DNA from: Siphonodentalium dalli
Taxonomy: Eukaryota; Mollusca; Scaphopoda; Gadilida; Siphonodentaliidae
Assembly: GCA_032622095.1 (NCBI GenBank)
Contig: CP136067.1
Location: 81,060,705-81,124,704 of the forward strand
Length of the DNA stretch: 64,000 nucleotides
Direction: 5' to 3'
The notes under the pieces are model-generated. The model ran no database searches. It was given only the letters and a program-made list of their open reading frames with translations, and was not told the DNA's origin. Position 1 is the first letter of the stretch. Every line of letters begins with the position of its first letter. The translations under genes were made by a program, and so were the position numbers. Of this stretch, positions 1 through 10,760 are shown piece after piece.

Positions 1-835
1 CATCCACATGTCAATAGCCATTTCATAATGATCTAATCAAAGGTACGACCTGTAGCCCGTGCCAAAGGATTTAGTCATGCAAAGAGTAAAATCCAAGATG
101 GCTGCTAGTGGCCATGTTTTATGGCCGAATGAAACCAAAATGACTTGTTCCCATCTACATGTCAATATTAACATCCACGACAAAATTCATGATGATCAGT
201 CGAAATCTCTGGCGTGTAGCCCGTGCTAATGGATTAAAGTTTGAAATGCAAGATGACCTAAAATGACAAGTTTCCCGTCTACATGTCAAGAGCCATGACA
301 AATTTCATAATGATCTGACCAAAGGTACGACTTGTAGCCCATGCCAAAGGATTTAGTCATGCAAAGAGTAAAATCCAAGATGGTTGCCGGTGGCCATGTT
401 TTATGGCCGAATGACCCCAAAATGACTCATTCCCATATATATGTCAATATTAACATCCATGACAAATTTCATGATGATCCTACCAAAGGTACGACCTGTA
501 GCCCGTGCCAAAGGATTTAGTCATTCAAAGAATAAAATCCAAGATGGCTGCGATCAGCCATGTTTTATGGCCGAATGACCCCAAAATTACTCGTTCCCAT
601 CTACATGTCGATATTAACATCCATGACAAATTTCATGATGATCAGACGAACAGTAGGACCTGTAGCCCATGCTAATGGATTGAATTTTGAAATCCAAGAT
701 GGCCACTGGCGGCCATGTTTTTTTCCGAATGACCCCAAAATGACTTGTTCCCAACTACATGTCATTGTCAACAGCTATGACAGATTTTATAACGATCCGA
801 CCAAAGGTACGACCTGTAGTCCGTGCTAAAGAAAA
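1..835 (+). repeat. Tandem array of about 155-165 bp units (degenerate)
   Basis: About five diverged copies of one unit lie head to tail. Each has a 'CATGTCAATATTAACATCC' block, a 'GGTACGACCTGTAGCC' block and an 'ATCCAAGATGGC' block. The CATGTCAA/CATGTCGA landmarks fall near 6, 165, 282, 437, 602 and 755, so most spacings are 153-165 bp, with one shortened unit of about 117 bp. Short open frames inside carry no recognisable domain and simply follow the repeat. The array runs off the left edge of the window. Confidence 0.85.
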
Positions 836-930
836 TTGTTGAAGAATCACACACGAACACACACACACAGACGACGGATACCAAGCCATGGCAATAGCTC
901 AAACTTTACAAAGTAAAGTTGAGCTAATAA
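836..930 (+). repeat. 3' tail of the first repeat array
   Basis: An (AC)n stretch and an ACAGACGACGG segment follow the last unit. They lead into a short inverted repeat in which AGCTCAAACTTTAC pairs with GTAAAGTTGAGCT. A tail of this form (ACGG/ACAG-rich, then a short hairpin) closes several other repeats in the window, so it probably marks the end of the element. Confidence 0.55.
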
Positions 931-2412
931 AGACCATGCATTGCTTGATTATGAACACATAACTGAATTTGTATATCCCGTTCAAAGTCTGCAATACCAC
1001 TTAATTTCAATGATATGCACTGAAGGTTCCACACCAACTACCTGTGGACACATTAAATTCTGGTAACAACGATAACAATTTGAATACATCGATGATCCTC
1101 CACTAACAAGATTATGCACGTTGAAACCATTGTCATGTAAACAACTGTTAAAGTAAATTTCCGTTTTCACTCTGCTTAATGCGAAGAGCATTAGTGCTTT
1201 CAAATAAGATTATTAAATAATGAAAGTGAACATCGAAATATTTTGAAAAATACAGATTTTCAACAGAATAATTAAATCATAATTGACATTAGTGATATTT
1301 GATAACAGAACTGTAATAGTTAATGTTTACATAAAAATTGTTTCAGCATGCAAATAATTAGGTTCAAACAGGAAATGAAATCAGTTGGCAAGTACTCCAG
1401 ACTCTCAAAAAGATACACACAGTCTGTTTTTTTAATGACTCAGGCACCACTCATACCTTTAATTAAAACTGGTTATATAGAGAATATCAAGTGTTATATA
1501 TAATGGATACCAAAAATTATCTTATGAGTGACAAATTGTCTTTTTTTGTATCAACTCAAAAAACACTAACTATTGTTTTATTTATATACATGAATATGCC
1601 TTTCCGTAGAAATTGAGCAAGTTTACAATAATAATATATCTCAAAATCGTCTTCAATCGATGCATCAATGCTGACATCTGATCTCCGACCACTCACTGAG
1701 AATTACTTCGCAGCCCATAGCAGAAAAAGTAAGGTCCCATATAATCCATTGATTTCCTCAGAAGGTATGTCAATTTTCAACACAAAAACAAGTTATATCA
1801 TGATATATAATAATATAACTATTAGGATAACTTCCAAATTCATGAGGAAATATTTTGAAATATTCCTGTCATGCATTGGTAAATGTAAGTGAATTGGTCT
1901 CCTGAGCATGGGATAGTATGAAAGTGAAAATTTCTATATCCCCACTGTTGGGGATAACAATAGTTATTTAACTGCATATTTTTCTATACTATATACATAT
2001 TAATGCATTGGTGAGGTTATAATAAATTAAATTATAAAATTAAAGTAGGGAAAATACTGCTTGGCTTAACTTCTGAATTGATGGAAATTTTAAACACCTG
2101 AAAATGATAACAAATTTCAGTATAAACTATAGAATAAATTTGGTTAATTGAGTCATAATTATTTCAAGAAGTGATTATTTTTGTGTTATAAAAGCAGCTA
2201 TTTCATTGTGAAAGTTTGACAACCATTGGACTACATTATTAGTATTGCACTGAGTCTGATGACATAATTTTAAAACTTCCATTTTATCTAAGCATTGTGG
2301 GATCCTGGCAACAATCTCAAAGATTATCTTCGGCTTTTCAAACAAATATACTTAAGATGATACTGACATGTGATTTATGAGAATTTCACATGCAGACTTG
2401 AATGAGACCAAA
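931..2412. other. Noncoding AT-rich stretch, no gene seen
   Basis: No open frame longer than about 75 codons, no domain and no clear repeat structure was seen. Small open frames near 982-1203 and 1668-1892 lack recognisable motifs and are probably chance. Confidence 0.5.
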
Positions 2413-2413
2413 C

Positions 2414-2508
2414 ATCGGTTCATGCAACATGGGATTTACAACCTAACGCAAGCTGAATGGGATATGGCTGACTGAGGTAGGTAAAACCCATGCTACATGA
2501 ACCGACAG
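2414..2508. repeat. Short imperfect inverted repeat (MITE-like hairpin)
   Basis: ATCGGTTCATGCAACATGGG at the left pairs imperfectly with CCCATGCTACATGAACCGAC at the right, around a spacer of roughly 50 bp. No target-site duplication could be recognised, so the class is unknown. Confidence 0.5.
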
Positions 2509-2663
2509 GTTAACGATTTGTTCTATTGACCATTTGTCCCAGTAATATGTGGGGCCATCTTAATTGTAATGAAGTGAACTGGTGACTTCAAGGCTTGTCG
2601 GTGACTAATTAGTAATCTAAGGGTTAAATAAGGATGAATCTCTCTCTTTCTTCTTGTTCTGTA

Positions 2664-2875
2664 CAGTAATGCCCTAAATAATCGACACCTTAACAACAGC
2701 AGAATTATGGGTAACTTTTCAGGATTTAGTCGGAAATATGCTTGTTGCCATTCATCGGAAAGCTCTCAGTGAGAGCTTTCCAATGAATGGCAACAAGCCA
2801 TATTTCTGACTAAATCTTGAAAAGTTACCCATAATTCTGCTGTGGTTAAGGAGTCGACTATTTAGCGCATTTCTG
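2664..2875. mobile_element. Family M palindromic MITE, copy 1
   Basis: A near-palindrome of 212 bp. It starts CAGTAATGCCCTAAATAATC and ends in the diverged inverse, flanked by TA on both sides. Each arm of about 95 bp contains CACAGCAGAATTATGGGTAA and GGATTTAGTCGG. The centre is GAAAGCTCTCAGTGAGAGCTTTC. The TA flanks suggest mobilisation by a Tc1/mariner-type transposase; there is no coding capacity. Confidence 0.85.
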
Positions 2876-3287
2876 TATGTAACAGATGATCATGTTCGTT
2901 GATTGAGTTTCTTTATTTTATCTTCTTGAATCACCGACCACCGCCTTGCCCTCCTTGATCTCCTTGTGATGACATCACCATGACCAAAATGACGAAAGGA
3001 ACGATGTACATCCACTGGAATAGAAATGATACATTTTGAGTTTTGGAAGTCAGATCTGAGTAAACATGTTAACCCTTTCTATACTAAATACTCATTGATA
3101 AGTAATTATCCCTTCGGAAATATTCAGATAATAAGTTCAACAAATGACCACTGATCGCTTTTTGAACTTATTATCAGAACATTTCCCACCAATGAATAGG
3201 ATTCCTTCAGCACATTCTACATATCTGTCTTCTGTTTATATTTCATGAACATTCATACAGCTGAATAACAGCTCCTTCCAATGTATA

Positions 3288-3545
3288 CTGTATACACCCG
3301 TCATTAAGCCCATGCCTGAGGATAAGCCCAGTCTATGTTTTTGCTCCCAAAAAAATCATGGGGTGGTCCTTGAAGATAAGTCCACCCCCATTTTTAGAAC
3401 TTGGAGGGTGAGTATACATTGATATCAGGGAAACTCTGAATCAAGATGACAAAAATTAGCATTACTCCCTGTTACTCCAGCTAATTTCCATGGCAAATTC
3501 CCCCCCCCCCCCCCCCCCCCCCGGGTTAATGATGGGTGTATACAG
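3288..3545. mobile_element. TA-flanked MITE with CTGTATACACCC termini
   Basis: The 258-bp element has inverted ends of about 20 bp (CTGTATACACCCGTCATTAA against TTAATGATGGGTGTATACAG) and lies between TA dinucleotides. The flanking sequence reads CTTCCAATG on one side and TTTTATAACAGATAGAATAA on the other. These are contiguous in the related fragment near 38450-38480, which supports insertion. It contains a run of 23 C at 3500-3522. Confidence 0.7.
3500..3522 (+). repeat. Homopolymer run of 23 C
   Basis: Uninterrupted C run near the right end of the 3288-3545 element. Its length is likely to be unreliable in the assembly. Confidence 0.9.
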
Positions 3546-3907
3546 TACTTTTATAACAGATAGAATAACCTATTTATTAATGAAAGAGTTAAAAGTGGAA
3601 CACACCACTGGGTAATTGGATGGGGATATAGAATAATCTTGTGTAAACGTGCAGGTTGGAAATCTTCATAAATTTAATAGATGTGCTAAACCACATAAAC
3701 GTGCATGTTGGAAATATTCATAATGTTTAATAAATGTGCAGAAACTTTCTGGTTCAGTGTATTAAAGATCCTAATGATTAATGTTCCGAGGGGGAAATTT
3801 ATGGCTGACAAAATACATATGCTTGTGAAATTTACAATGAATACAATACATGTACCTTTGGCATAAATTGAAAGTATTAATGTGCCGTAAGCATATACAT
3901 ACCTACC

Positions 3908-4331
3908 AAGCCTGCATATAGTGTGTCTGACATTTGCAGAATGAGGTCCCCAGAGGGTGAATTTAGCGATGCTATCCTGCTACCAAATTCCCCCTCTGGG
4001 GACCTCGTTTTGCTTAGGCCTCATATTCTGGGAAGTATCTATAGTCTCAATTTAACATTGTTTTTAGTTACTTCTGGGAAGTTTCTATATCCCCTAATTT
4101 GTAGAAGATAAAATGCATAATCGAGGTGACTAATGGGTGAACATCACAAACTTCAACTGGAGAAATTTGATCTGATACTAGGTCTCCCATAGCAGTTGAG
4201 GCCTATTAAGCAGAATGAGGTCCGCAGAGGGTGAATTTGGTGATGCTAGTCCACCATGTGGGATAGCGTCACTAAATTCAACCTCTGAGGACCTCATTCT
4301 GAAAATGACAGATACACTATTTGCAGACTTG
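3908..4331. mobile_element. Family P twin-hairpin element, copy 1
   Basis: Two palindromes flank a spacer. The first runs from GTGTCTGACATTTGCAGAAT through GAGGTCCCCAGAGGGTGAAT and back. The second, near 4205-4312, has the same arms. The outer ends are inverse of each other (AAGCCTGCA against TGCAGACTT). The spacer carries the CTGGGAAGT..TCTATA motifs also present at 13943-14382. Confidence 0.75.
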
Positions 4332-4379
4332 ATACCTGCACATTACCACTTGATTCGGGGACCATACTGTATATAATAC

Positions 4380-4640
4380 ACTGACGGGATTGGTCCCATG
4401 GCTTTGGTCGATCCATTAATTTTTGTTTTTTTCAAGGTAACCCCGTACAGGCACACCGACAGCATGCTATCATTTGCGGGTACCCGTTTCAAGGTCATGT
4501 TGAGTGGACAAAATAACCCGACAAAAATTTGTATAATTGAAGATCTACTATACTCCAACTCTAATACTGAAGTTATCAATCAGAAACCATCTCCAACGGA
4601 CGGACGGACAGACAGACATGCTGATTACACATTCATTTTT
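4380..4640 (+). repeat. Interspersed repeat with ACGG/ACAG tail
   Basis: A noncoding block ends in GACGGACGGACAGACAGACA, the tail type seen on the satellite-bodied repeats elsewhere in the window. Overlapping open frames on both strands (about 70-83 codons) show no domain and are not called. Confidence 0.5.
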
Positions 4641-5100
4641 TTTTTATGAAATGACTCAGTTCTGGTTATCGGGCTCACGGAACCACAAACCAACTGTCCA
4701 CATTACATTGAACGTTCGGCCCATTTCGCAACAACGAAATAGCGCATAATGATAGGATGTTGGCCACGTTGCCTATATCGCGGCATTGCGAACACTTTGG
4801 GATTTTGTTATAATAACTAATAGATTGTCATGATATTGAAGCATTTGGGGAATGATATGTACATGTCAGCTTATATCTGCACATTCCGTATACAATTCGC
4901 TTAATTTTGGTGTGATTCATATTCTTGATTACACGAAGGTGGTGAATTAGTCTGCACTTTAACACATATTTATGTATATTTTAGGAATACACGACGAACG
5001 TGTAATGTTCGTAAGTGATACGTATATCCTAACATTCAACACGTTGTGTGAATTTAGAGTTGTCCTTCCTGTATCGGGTCACACACATCAAAGAGACCAT
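4641..5100. other. Noncoding, nothing recognised
   Basis: No gene, repeat boundary or structured element could be supported here. Confidence 0.4.
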
Positions 5101-5102
5101 AT

Positions 5103-5270
5103 CAATCCCCATTGTGGTGGCAGTTAAAGGGTGAAGGAGTGGTTGCACGGGCTCGCGAATGGTCCGATGACACTTCTCGTGGCTTTTTACCCTTAGATAG
5201 CAAGTTTGGGCTCAATCGGTCGAGCCGTTTTCGAGTCTATAAAGGATATACATACACACACATATACGGA
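5103..5270 (+). repeat. Interspersed repeat (family Q), 3' portion
   Basis: Contains TTTTACCCTTAGATA, then GAGCCGTTTTCGAGTCTATA and an (AC/AT)-rich tail. The same block order occurs at 23640-23800, its duplicate near 29016-29176, and more diverged at 62880-63060. An open frame crosses it without recognisable domains. Confidence 0.6.
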
Positions 5271-5307
5271 AGTCTTAAAATATATAGTAGATCAATATTC
5301 ATATTAA

Positions 5308-5492
5308 ATTAGTAAGACACAGACCCGAATATCAGGCTCGGTTCCCTTTAAAATATTGGAACCTCGTGTCGCGCACACAACAGTGACAAAATCACACAAT
5401 GATGATAACATATTATATTAGTAAGACACAGACCCGAATATCAGACTCGGTCCCCTTTAAAATATGGGAACCTTGTGTCGCGCACACAACAA
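5308..5492 (+). repeat. Direct repeat pair, about 75 bp each, 109-bp offset
   Basis: TTAGTAAGACACAGACCCGA opens both copies, and both end with TGTCGCGCACACAACA. Each contains a GGTTCC..GGAACC-type inverted repeat. No boundary or class could be assigned. Confidence 0.7.
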
Positions 5493-5535
5493 ATGTCCTC
5501 GTTAAATATTGACACAAACACTATATAAGAAACTA

Positions 5536-5830
5536 CAGTAGTGCCCTAAGTAATCGACTCCTTATTTTTTTTTTTTTTTTTGTGATGCCCATAATTTATG
5601 AGCAGGGGGATGCTCATATTCCGGCCCTACAGTAGAGGCAACCCTGTCTTGGACTTCGGTAGTGGAAACTTCACTAATGACGTCCGGAACCAGTCTACCT
5701 TGCGGCAGTTTACAAATGTCTCGGGGAGAGCTTTCCGATGAATGGCAACGAGCCATATTTCCGACTAAATCCTGAAAAGTTACCCATAATTCTGCTGTGT
5801 TTAAGGAGTCGATTACTTAGGGCATTACTG
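5536..5830. mobile_element. Family M MITE, copy 2, carrying a foreign insert
   Basis: Outer ends (CAGTAGTGCCCTAAGTAATC and GGGCATTACTG, flanked by TA) and the right arm are typical of family M. The left arm stops after about 29 bp and is replaced by 17 T and about 137 bp of unrelated sequence, up to the palindrome centre near 5718. Confidence 0.75.
5565..5718 (-). other. Possible poly(A)-tailed retroposed fragment inside a MITE
   Basis: Read on the minus strand this segment is a 137-bp sequence ending in 17 A. It is open in one frame across the whole insert (residues such as VPDVISEVSTTEVQ), with no stop before the A run. That is what a 5'-truncated reverse-transcribed RNA looks like. No AATAAA lies just before the tail and no target-site duplication was found, so it could be any T-rich rearrangement. 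The source gene is not recognised. Confidence 0.35.
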
Positions 5831-6088
5831 TAGCACACCTTTCCATAAGAAACAGGAAAAACATTGGTTTTATCTACTGCCAATGATTACGCCTTTTGGC
5901 ATCAATAGTCCAGACTAGAGCACATTCTTTTCCTTTGTCTTATTATACTCTTGATACTCGGTGGGTGTACTACTGTTTGTAAATCCATCCTATATACAGA
6001 TTACTTACAAGTTACCACATTAAAGGACTTCTAATATACATGTGCTATACTTTACTCCACATCTAATGTGGTTAAAAGTTTGCTGACC

Positions 6089-6329
6089 GTAACCTTTTCA
6101 TGACGGTAGATCCTGTGCCAGTGCATTCTCTTATATATGTGAGTCTCCCATAGGGAGCCTTCCATATATTAGAGAATGCACTGACTTACAAGATAAAGGT
6201 AAGTTTGTTATGCCAATGTATTCTCTTATATATGTGAGGCTCCCAATGGGAGCCTCACATATATAAGAGAATGCATTGGCACAGGGTTTTTCACAAAATA
6301 TCAGGAAGCTCCAGTCATGGAAGGGTTAA
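6089..6329. mobile_element. Family T element with two hairpin modules, copy 1
   Basis: The left end is GTAACCTTTTCATGACGG (TTAA decayed to GTAA). The right end is CATGGAAGGGTTAA. Two copies of the 68-bp hairpin module lie inside (about 6118-6184 and 6212-6280), each with arms built on CATTCTCTTATATATG. The outer boundary of the hairpin pair is CTGTGCC/GGCACAG. No coding capacity. Confidence 0.7.
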
Positions 6330-6553
6330 TAGATTACATTCCCTTCCGCTGCACATTTGTCAAATGAGGAACAAATACATTTTTAAATATTTATTTCGGT
6401 GAGTTGTCGGTGCAGCAGATTACAGGCAATCTGAAATTTTATGTTTGTTGAGTTATTTCCATTAGAGTGCACTTCTCTTTAATCTAGTTTACTCAGGATT
6501 GAGCAAATAACATAAAGGTGAAGACACAATTAAAGGGGGATTGTACCCGATTT

Positions 6554-6625
6554 AACATGGTAATTATAATGAAAATGAATTTATGACTGGAGTCATATAT
6601 TCATTTTCATTATAATTACCATGTT
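6554..6625. repeat. Long perfect-stem palindrome
   Basis: AACATGGTAATTATAATGAA and its exact complement, with further pairing inward (AATGAAT/ATTCATT), surround a short centre TATGACTGGAGTCATA. It resembles the centre of a MITE without recognisable terminal motif. Confidence 0.7.
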
Positions 6626-7000
6626 GTTTGCAATATATTGTTTATAGAGCACATGAGTGTATTTTGCACTAATCCATGGCTCCAATCAATTTGTTTGTTG
6701 CATATATTATGTTGAGTATGTAAGGAGATTGTCCCATGAATGGCTAGATTTAGTGTACAGTACTCCATAAGCATCATGCAGTGTTGAGATATTCTACGAA
6801 ACTAATAAACATGCATTCACTTTTATTTGAAACATAAGAATAATCCTTCTGAAAGTTGTTATTCTCATCAATATTACATGTATATCAAAATTGTGGGCAA
6901 AAAATATTATTCTTTCAAATAGATTACATGTACAGGTAGTTACTGTCATTGGCCTGCATGATTGTCATTTGTTTATCAGTGATTAATTCCTCCCAAATTA

Positions 7001-7211
7001 CAGTAATGCCCTAAGTAATCGACGCCATAACCACAGCAGAATTATGGGTAACTTTTCAGGATTTAGTCGGAAATATGACTTGTTGCCATTCACTGGAAAG
7101 CTCTCCCCGAGAGCTTTCCGATGAATGGCAACAAGCCATATTTCCGACTAAATCCTGAAAAGTTACCCATAATTCTGCTGGTTATGGAGTCGATTAATTA
7201 GGGCATTACTG
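7001..7211. mobile_element. Family M palindromic MITE, copy 3
   Basis: 211 bp, TA-flanked, CAGTAATGCCCTAAGTAATC to GGGCATTACTG. The centre is GCTCTCCCCGAGAGC. Both arms are nearly full length, making this one of the best-preserved copies. Confidence 0.9.
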
Positions 7212-7961
7212 TAAGCAGTACACATGGATGCCACTGGAGGTGCTGTCTGCTACAGCGCAAACAGATTTATTAGATCCTCACAATATATGAAACCAGAACA
7301 TCAACTATGAAGAATCAAACAATATCATTCTGGTTTATCCCTCTCAGTGGCATACTGCCTGAGGTGTATTTACATGGAGGAATATGATTATGGTATTAAT
7401 CAGATATATGACATCGAACACCATGCACAAGCACATAATACATTCCATTTTTTCAAAACAGGCAATATAAAAATCAGAACATTTTTATAAATGTTGAACA
7501 AACTCATCTTATTTTGACATATGTATAACTGCTTATCTCTATTATTGTAATTTACTAAACTTGTATGACAAATAAAGAACAAAATGTGTTACATATATCA
7601 TGTATGTTGAGCACAAGCTGAAAACGGCAGCCATTTTGAAACAAATGGTTGCCATTTTGAATCTGTCGACTATTCTAATTGGTTTGTCGGAAAAAACTGT
7701 TCAGTACTTGACACTGATCATTCATGTCAAATTTCATGCTTGTCCCAAAGTGAATGATTCAGAACTTTTGACACTTAACTGCCCTAATATAGAAATTTGC
7801 ATAGAATTTCACACTTCTTGGTAAGGAATAATGAGAGTGTGGAATGTGGTATGATTGATTGTAACATCATAGGAACTTCAAGAAATCGTGGGAGTCTATG
7901 TGAAAAGAAATGAAATAAATTAAACTTAAGATCGATACGCAGTGACAGCTTCATTTCATTA
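7212..7961. other. Noncoding, no gene seen
   Basis: Short open frames (60-74 codons) near 7400-7824 have no recognisable features. A possible 'GGCAGCCATTTTGA..' repeat block is present, but no boundaries could be set. Confidence 0.4.
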
Positions 7962-8431
7962 AGGTCCAAGTCTGAGTTTAGTGTGCCTGTCATTTGGAGA
8001 ATGAGGCCCCCAGAGGGTGAATTTAGTGACACTAAGTAGGCTAGCATTACCAAATCACCCTCTGGTGACCTCATTCTGCATGGCCTCATCTGCTATGGGA
8101 GACATAGACTCAGATTGAAGTTCCCAAATGGTGAATATTGTGATGTTCACCCATTGGGAACCTCGATCATGCAATGTTTCGTCAACCAATTTGGGGATAC
8201 ATGTATAGAGAAACTAAATTATTATAAAAAAAGAAATAGAATCTATATGAAGAAGATTCTATAGAAATTTGATAATAAAGAACTTTCCAGAGAAGATGAG
8301 GCCAAAGAAGAATGAGGTCTCCAGATGGTGAATTTAGTGATGCTAGCCCACTATGCAGGATAGCGTTACTAAATTCATCCTCTGGGGACCTCATTCTGCA
8401 AATGACAGGCACACAAAACTCAGACTTGGAT
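7962..8431. mobile_element. Family P twin-hairpin element, copy 2
   Basis: Outer ends CCAAGTCTGAG..TTAGTGTGCCTG and CAGGCACACAAAACTCAGAC are inverse. Two GAGGTC-type palindromes (near 7998-8086 and 8309-8400) flank a spacer containing CCCAAATGGTGAATATTGTG and GAATCTATATGAAGAAG. Homologous to 53461-53911 with the same spacer. Confidence 0.75.
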
Positions 8432-8871
8432 GTTCCCGAGGTGTTTTACAATTAGTGGCATGTACTGGAGACACCCACGTCTGTCCCATCATGCACTCCC
8501 TAGATGTTAAATAACTACTGATTGAGGTGGTTGCCAGAGCGAAGCATGCTGGACTATTTAGATGTGTGCATATGCACTAATAACATAAACTAATTGTCCC
8601 TCAGAGAGCGTGTATTCCATGCAATCTAGACATTAATCCTTTCTCCGGTGAATGCATTTTCCCATTCAGTTTTAAATAGTATGCATTGGAGTGATCTATT
8701 TAGGAGATCAACTCGCTCTGTAGAGTTGGATATTCAGGACCTGTGAACGAGCTGGCTTGCCTGCTAGTTCACAATCTGTTTTCATGCTCAAATCCTCGAT
8801 TATCCAACGAAACAGGGAATGTTTATCTCTATTGTAAGTCAACAACTAATAAAATTAAAAGAAACTGAATT
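8432..8871 (+). repeat. Segmental homology to 53912-54575
   Basis: Collinear with the sequence right of the family P element at 53461-53911: CATCATGCACTCCCTAGATG, CAGTTTTAAATA, ACAGGGAATGTTTATCTCTA and AACAACTAATAAAATTAAAAG all recur in the same order. No gene is seen. This copy lacks the family M insertion found at 54319-54531 and so preserves its empty target site, with TA at 8835-8836. Confidence 0.8.
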
Positions 8872-8968
8872 TAGTTATGCTAGCCCACTATGGGGGATAG
8901 CGTTACTAAATTCACCCTCTGGGGACCTCATTCGGCAAATGACAGGCACCTTTTCTCAGGCCTGTTAA
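8872..8968. mobile_element. Half of a family P palindrome
   Basis: Carries one arm and part of the centre (GAATTTAGTTATGCTAGCCC onward to CAAATGACAGGCACC). The opposite arm is missing. Confidence 0.65.
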
Positions 8969-9038
8969 GGTCCACTGTACCAATCTCTCTTTCTCCTAAC
9001 TTGTCACAGGAGATACTATTATGCTCAGCATGGGAAGT

Positions 9039-9151
9039 TAACCTTTCAATATGAAATACTAATTGATAGTCATTCGTTGAACTTATTTTTATCTGAACGT
9101 TTCCCTCTAATCAATAGGTCTCCTTCTGGACTTTTATTATCTGTCGTCAGG
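9039..9151. mobile_element. Truncated family T element (TTGAACTTATT type)
   Basis: Begins near GTTAACCTTTCAATATGAAA and contains the TTGAACTTATTTTTATCTGA block shared with 3069-3592 and 52774-53123. It runs directly into the TTAA end of the next element, so its right end is not identifiable. Confidence 0.45.
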
Positions 9152-9593
9152 TTAACCCTTTACCCAACAGAACGGCCAAAACCGGCCAAAAACGGCCAAA
9201 TATAGCTTCAACAGCCTAAAATATCTTCGGTCTGTCTCAATAGAACCATACAAATATGGATATCATTGGAACTGGCTCATTGACCACATTGTGATGGTTA
9301 CGGTTATGCCCTGTGCCAATGCATTCTCTTATATATGCGAGTCGACCATAGGTCGCCTCGCATATATAAGAGAATGCATTGGCCTAAAAACAATTTTTTT
9401 AACAATTTTTACCATTTTTTCTTACATTTAAAACAAAAAATTATAATATTTTTCTACATTCTTTGACAATTTTATCATTTTTAATATGTGTTAAGCCAAT
9501 GCATTCTCTTATATATGCGAGGCGACCTATGGTCGACTCGCATATATAAGAGAATGCATTGGCACAGGGCCGTTCTTTTGTGTAAAGGGTTAA
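9152..9593. mobile_element. Family T element with two hairpin modules, full-length copy
   Basis: Flanked by TTAA at 9152-9155 and 9590-9593, with ends TTAACCCTTTACCCAACAGA and TGTGTAAAGGGTTAA. The left part holds about 130 bp of unique body. Then come hairpin 1 (9315-9383), an AT-rich spacer, hairpin 2 (9495-9563, inverted relative to the first) and CACAGGGCCGTTCTTTTG. It is the reference for the copies at 22133 and 27509, which are in the opposite orientation. No protein is encoded. Confidence 0.8.
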
Positions 9594-10355
9594 GGGGTTT
9601 CCATGCCTGTGATAATATTGTCAGAGGTGGAAAGTTTAGATGGACATACACAGAAAACTACTTAATTGTTAAGCTAGAACACCACACGAAGGAACGCTAT
9701 ATTCAGGACCACATCGTGCATATTATATAACAGTAAAAATGTCAAAAAGATAAACTTTAATCATAGTTTTAGAAGGGAAGTTTTTTGGAAGATCATTCTC
9801 AGCAAATATCGCACTAGCACTAAACTGGCACTAGCTACATGTAGCTTCTATTTTTTGACATGGTTATATATAGGGTTGAATGGGTCAAGGTGAATCACTC
9901 TCCCAACAAAATTGACATGGTGTTGAGTGTTTTGCTTATCGCTCTCCATCTATGTGCTGTATATAAACAAACGCTCGACTCACACAAAGTGTGTTTTGTG
10001 GATAATATCGCATTCATACTATCATTTTACTATACTATTAGTATATTCTTGAGGAATTTTTCATAATTTGGTAACTGTTACTTCTAAATTATAACCTATA
10101 AGATCAGTTCCTTTAATAACAATTGACTTGAGGAAATGACGGTCCCATTTTTGTCTCTAATGTGCACCAAAGTGGTAATTTGTATGTCATTAACATGTCT
10201 TTCGGAAGCATATAAAGTATAAAAGCTAATTCGTATGCACCTTAAACAGTCAATCCAACCCCTTCCATCTCCTTCGACAAAATATGTTAACTGGTTTTTA
10301 CTCCCCTGGTCTCGCGGGTTATCTTTAAAATGAGGACAACCTTAATATACATTTT
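9594..10355. other. Noncoding; repeat shared with 47080-47190
   Basis: Around 9970-10080, CACACAAAGTGTGTTTTGTG and ACTATTAGTATATTCTTGAG recur in inverse orientation near 47100-47180, marking an interspersed repeat without clear ends. No gene was seen. Confidence 0.5.
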
Positions 10356-10760
10356 AACAAGAGCTACGCTGGGCGTGCAATATACGCCCTCTCGTGGGTC
10401 GTCGGAAACTGGTCAAAAAGGGGCATAACTCTGGTAAAAATTGGCGGACGGAACTCAAATTTGAACTTGACCTGTGTTTTGGTGGGAGAAAGTAATACAC
10501 CAAATTATCATTGAATCCGATAAGCTCAGGGATTTTCTAAGTCAAATTACGTCAAATAAGGGACCCAAATTCGAACTTGAACTTACTTTTCGGCTAATAA
10601 ACCCACATACCAAATTTTATTAAATTTGGTTCACTCGAACTAAAGTTATCATCCGGACAACAGGTTAACGGACGGACGGACGCCCGCCCGGACGCCCGCC
10701 CGCCCGGACGGACAGACCAATACTATAATACGGCCTTTTTTTCAAAAGGGCGTATAAAAA
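10356..10760 (+). repeat. AACAAGAG-capped repeat with ACGG tail
   Basis: Begins AACAAGAGCTACGCTGGGCG, with a small hairpin (GGGCGT..ACGCCC). It continues with GGGGCATAACTCTGGTAAAA and CAAATTTGAACTTGACCTGT, and ends in an ACGGACGG/GCCCGCCC tail followed by TTCAAAAGGGCGTATAA. The same start and end occur on the longer element at 59130-60208, so the two define one family. Confidence 0.7.

Larger units (their letters stand above)
3069..3592. mobile_element. TTAA-flanked MITE (family T), interrupted by another MITE
   Basis: Begins TTAACCCTTTCTATACTAAA and ends AATGAAAGAGTTAA, so both ends carry TTAA followed by a CCCTTT/CTCTTT-type inverted terminus, as in piggyBac-related elements. The body shares the 'TTGAACTTATTATC.GAACATTTCC' block with copies near 9040-9150, 52774-53123 and 58840-59004. 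A second transposon (3288-3545) is inserted inside it. Confidence 0.65.
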
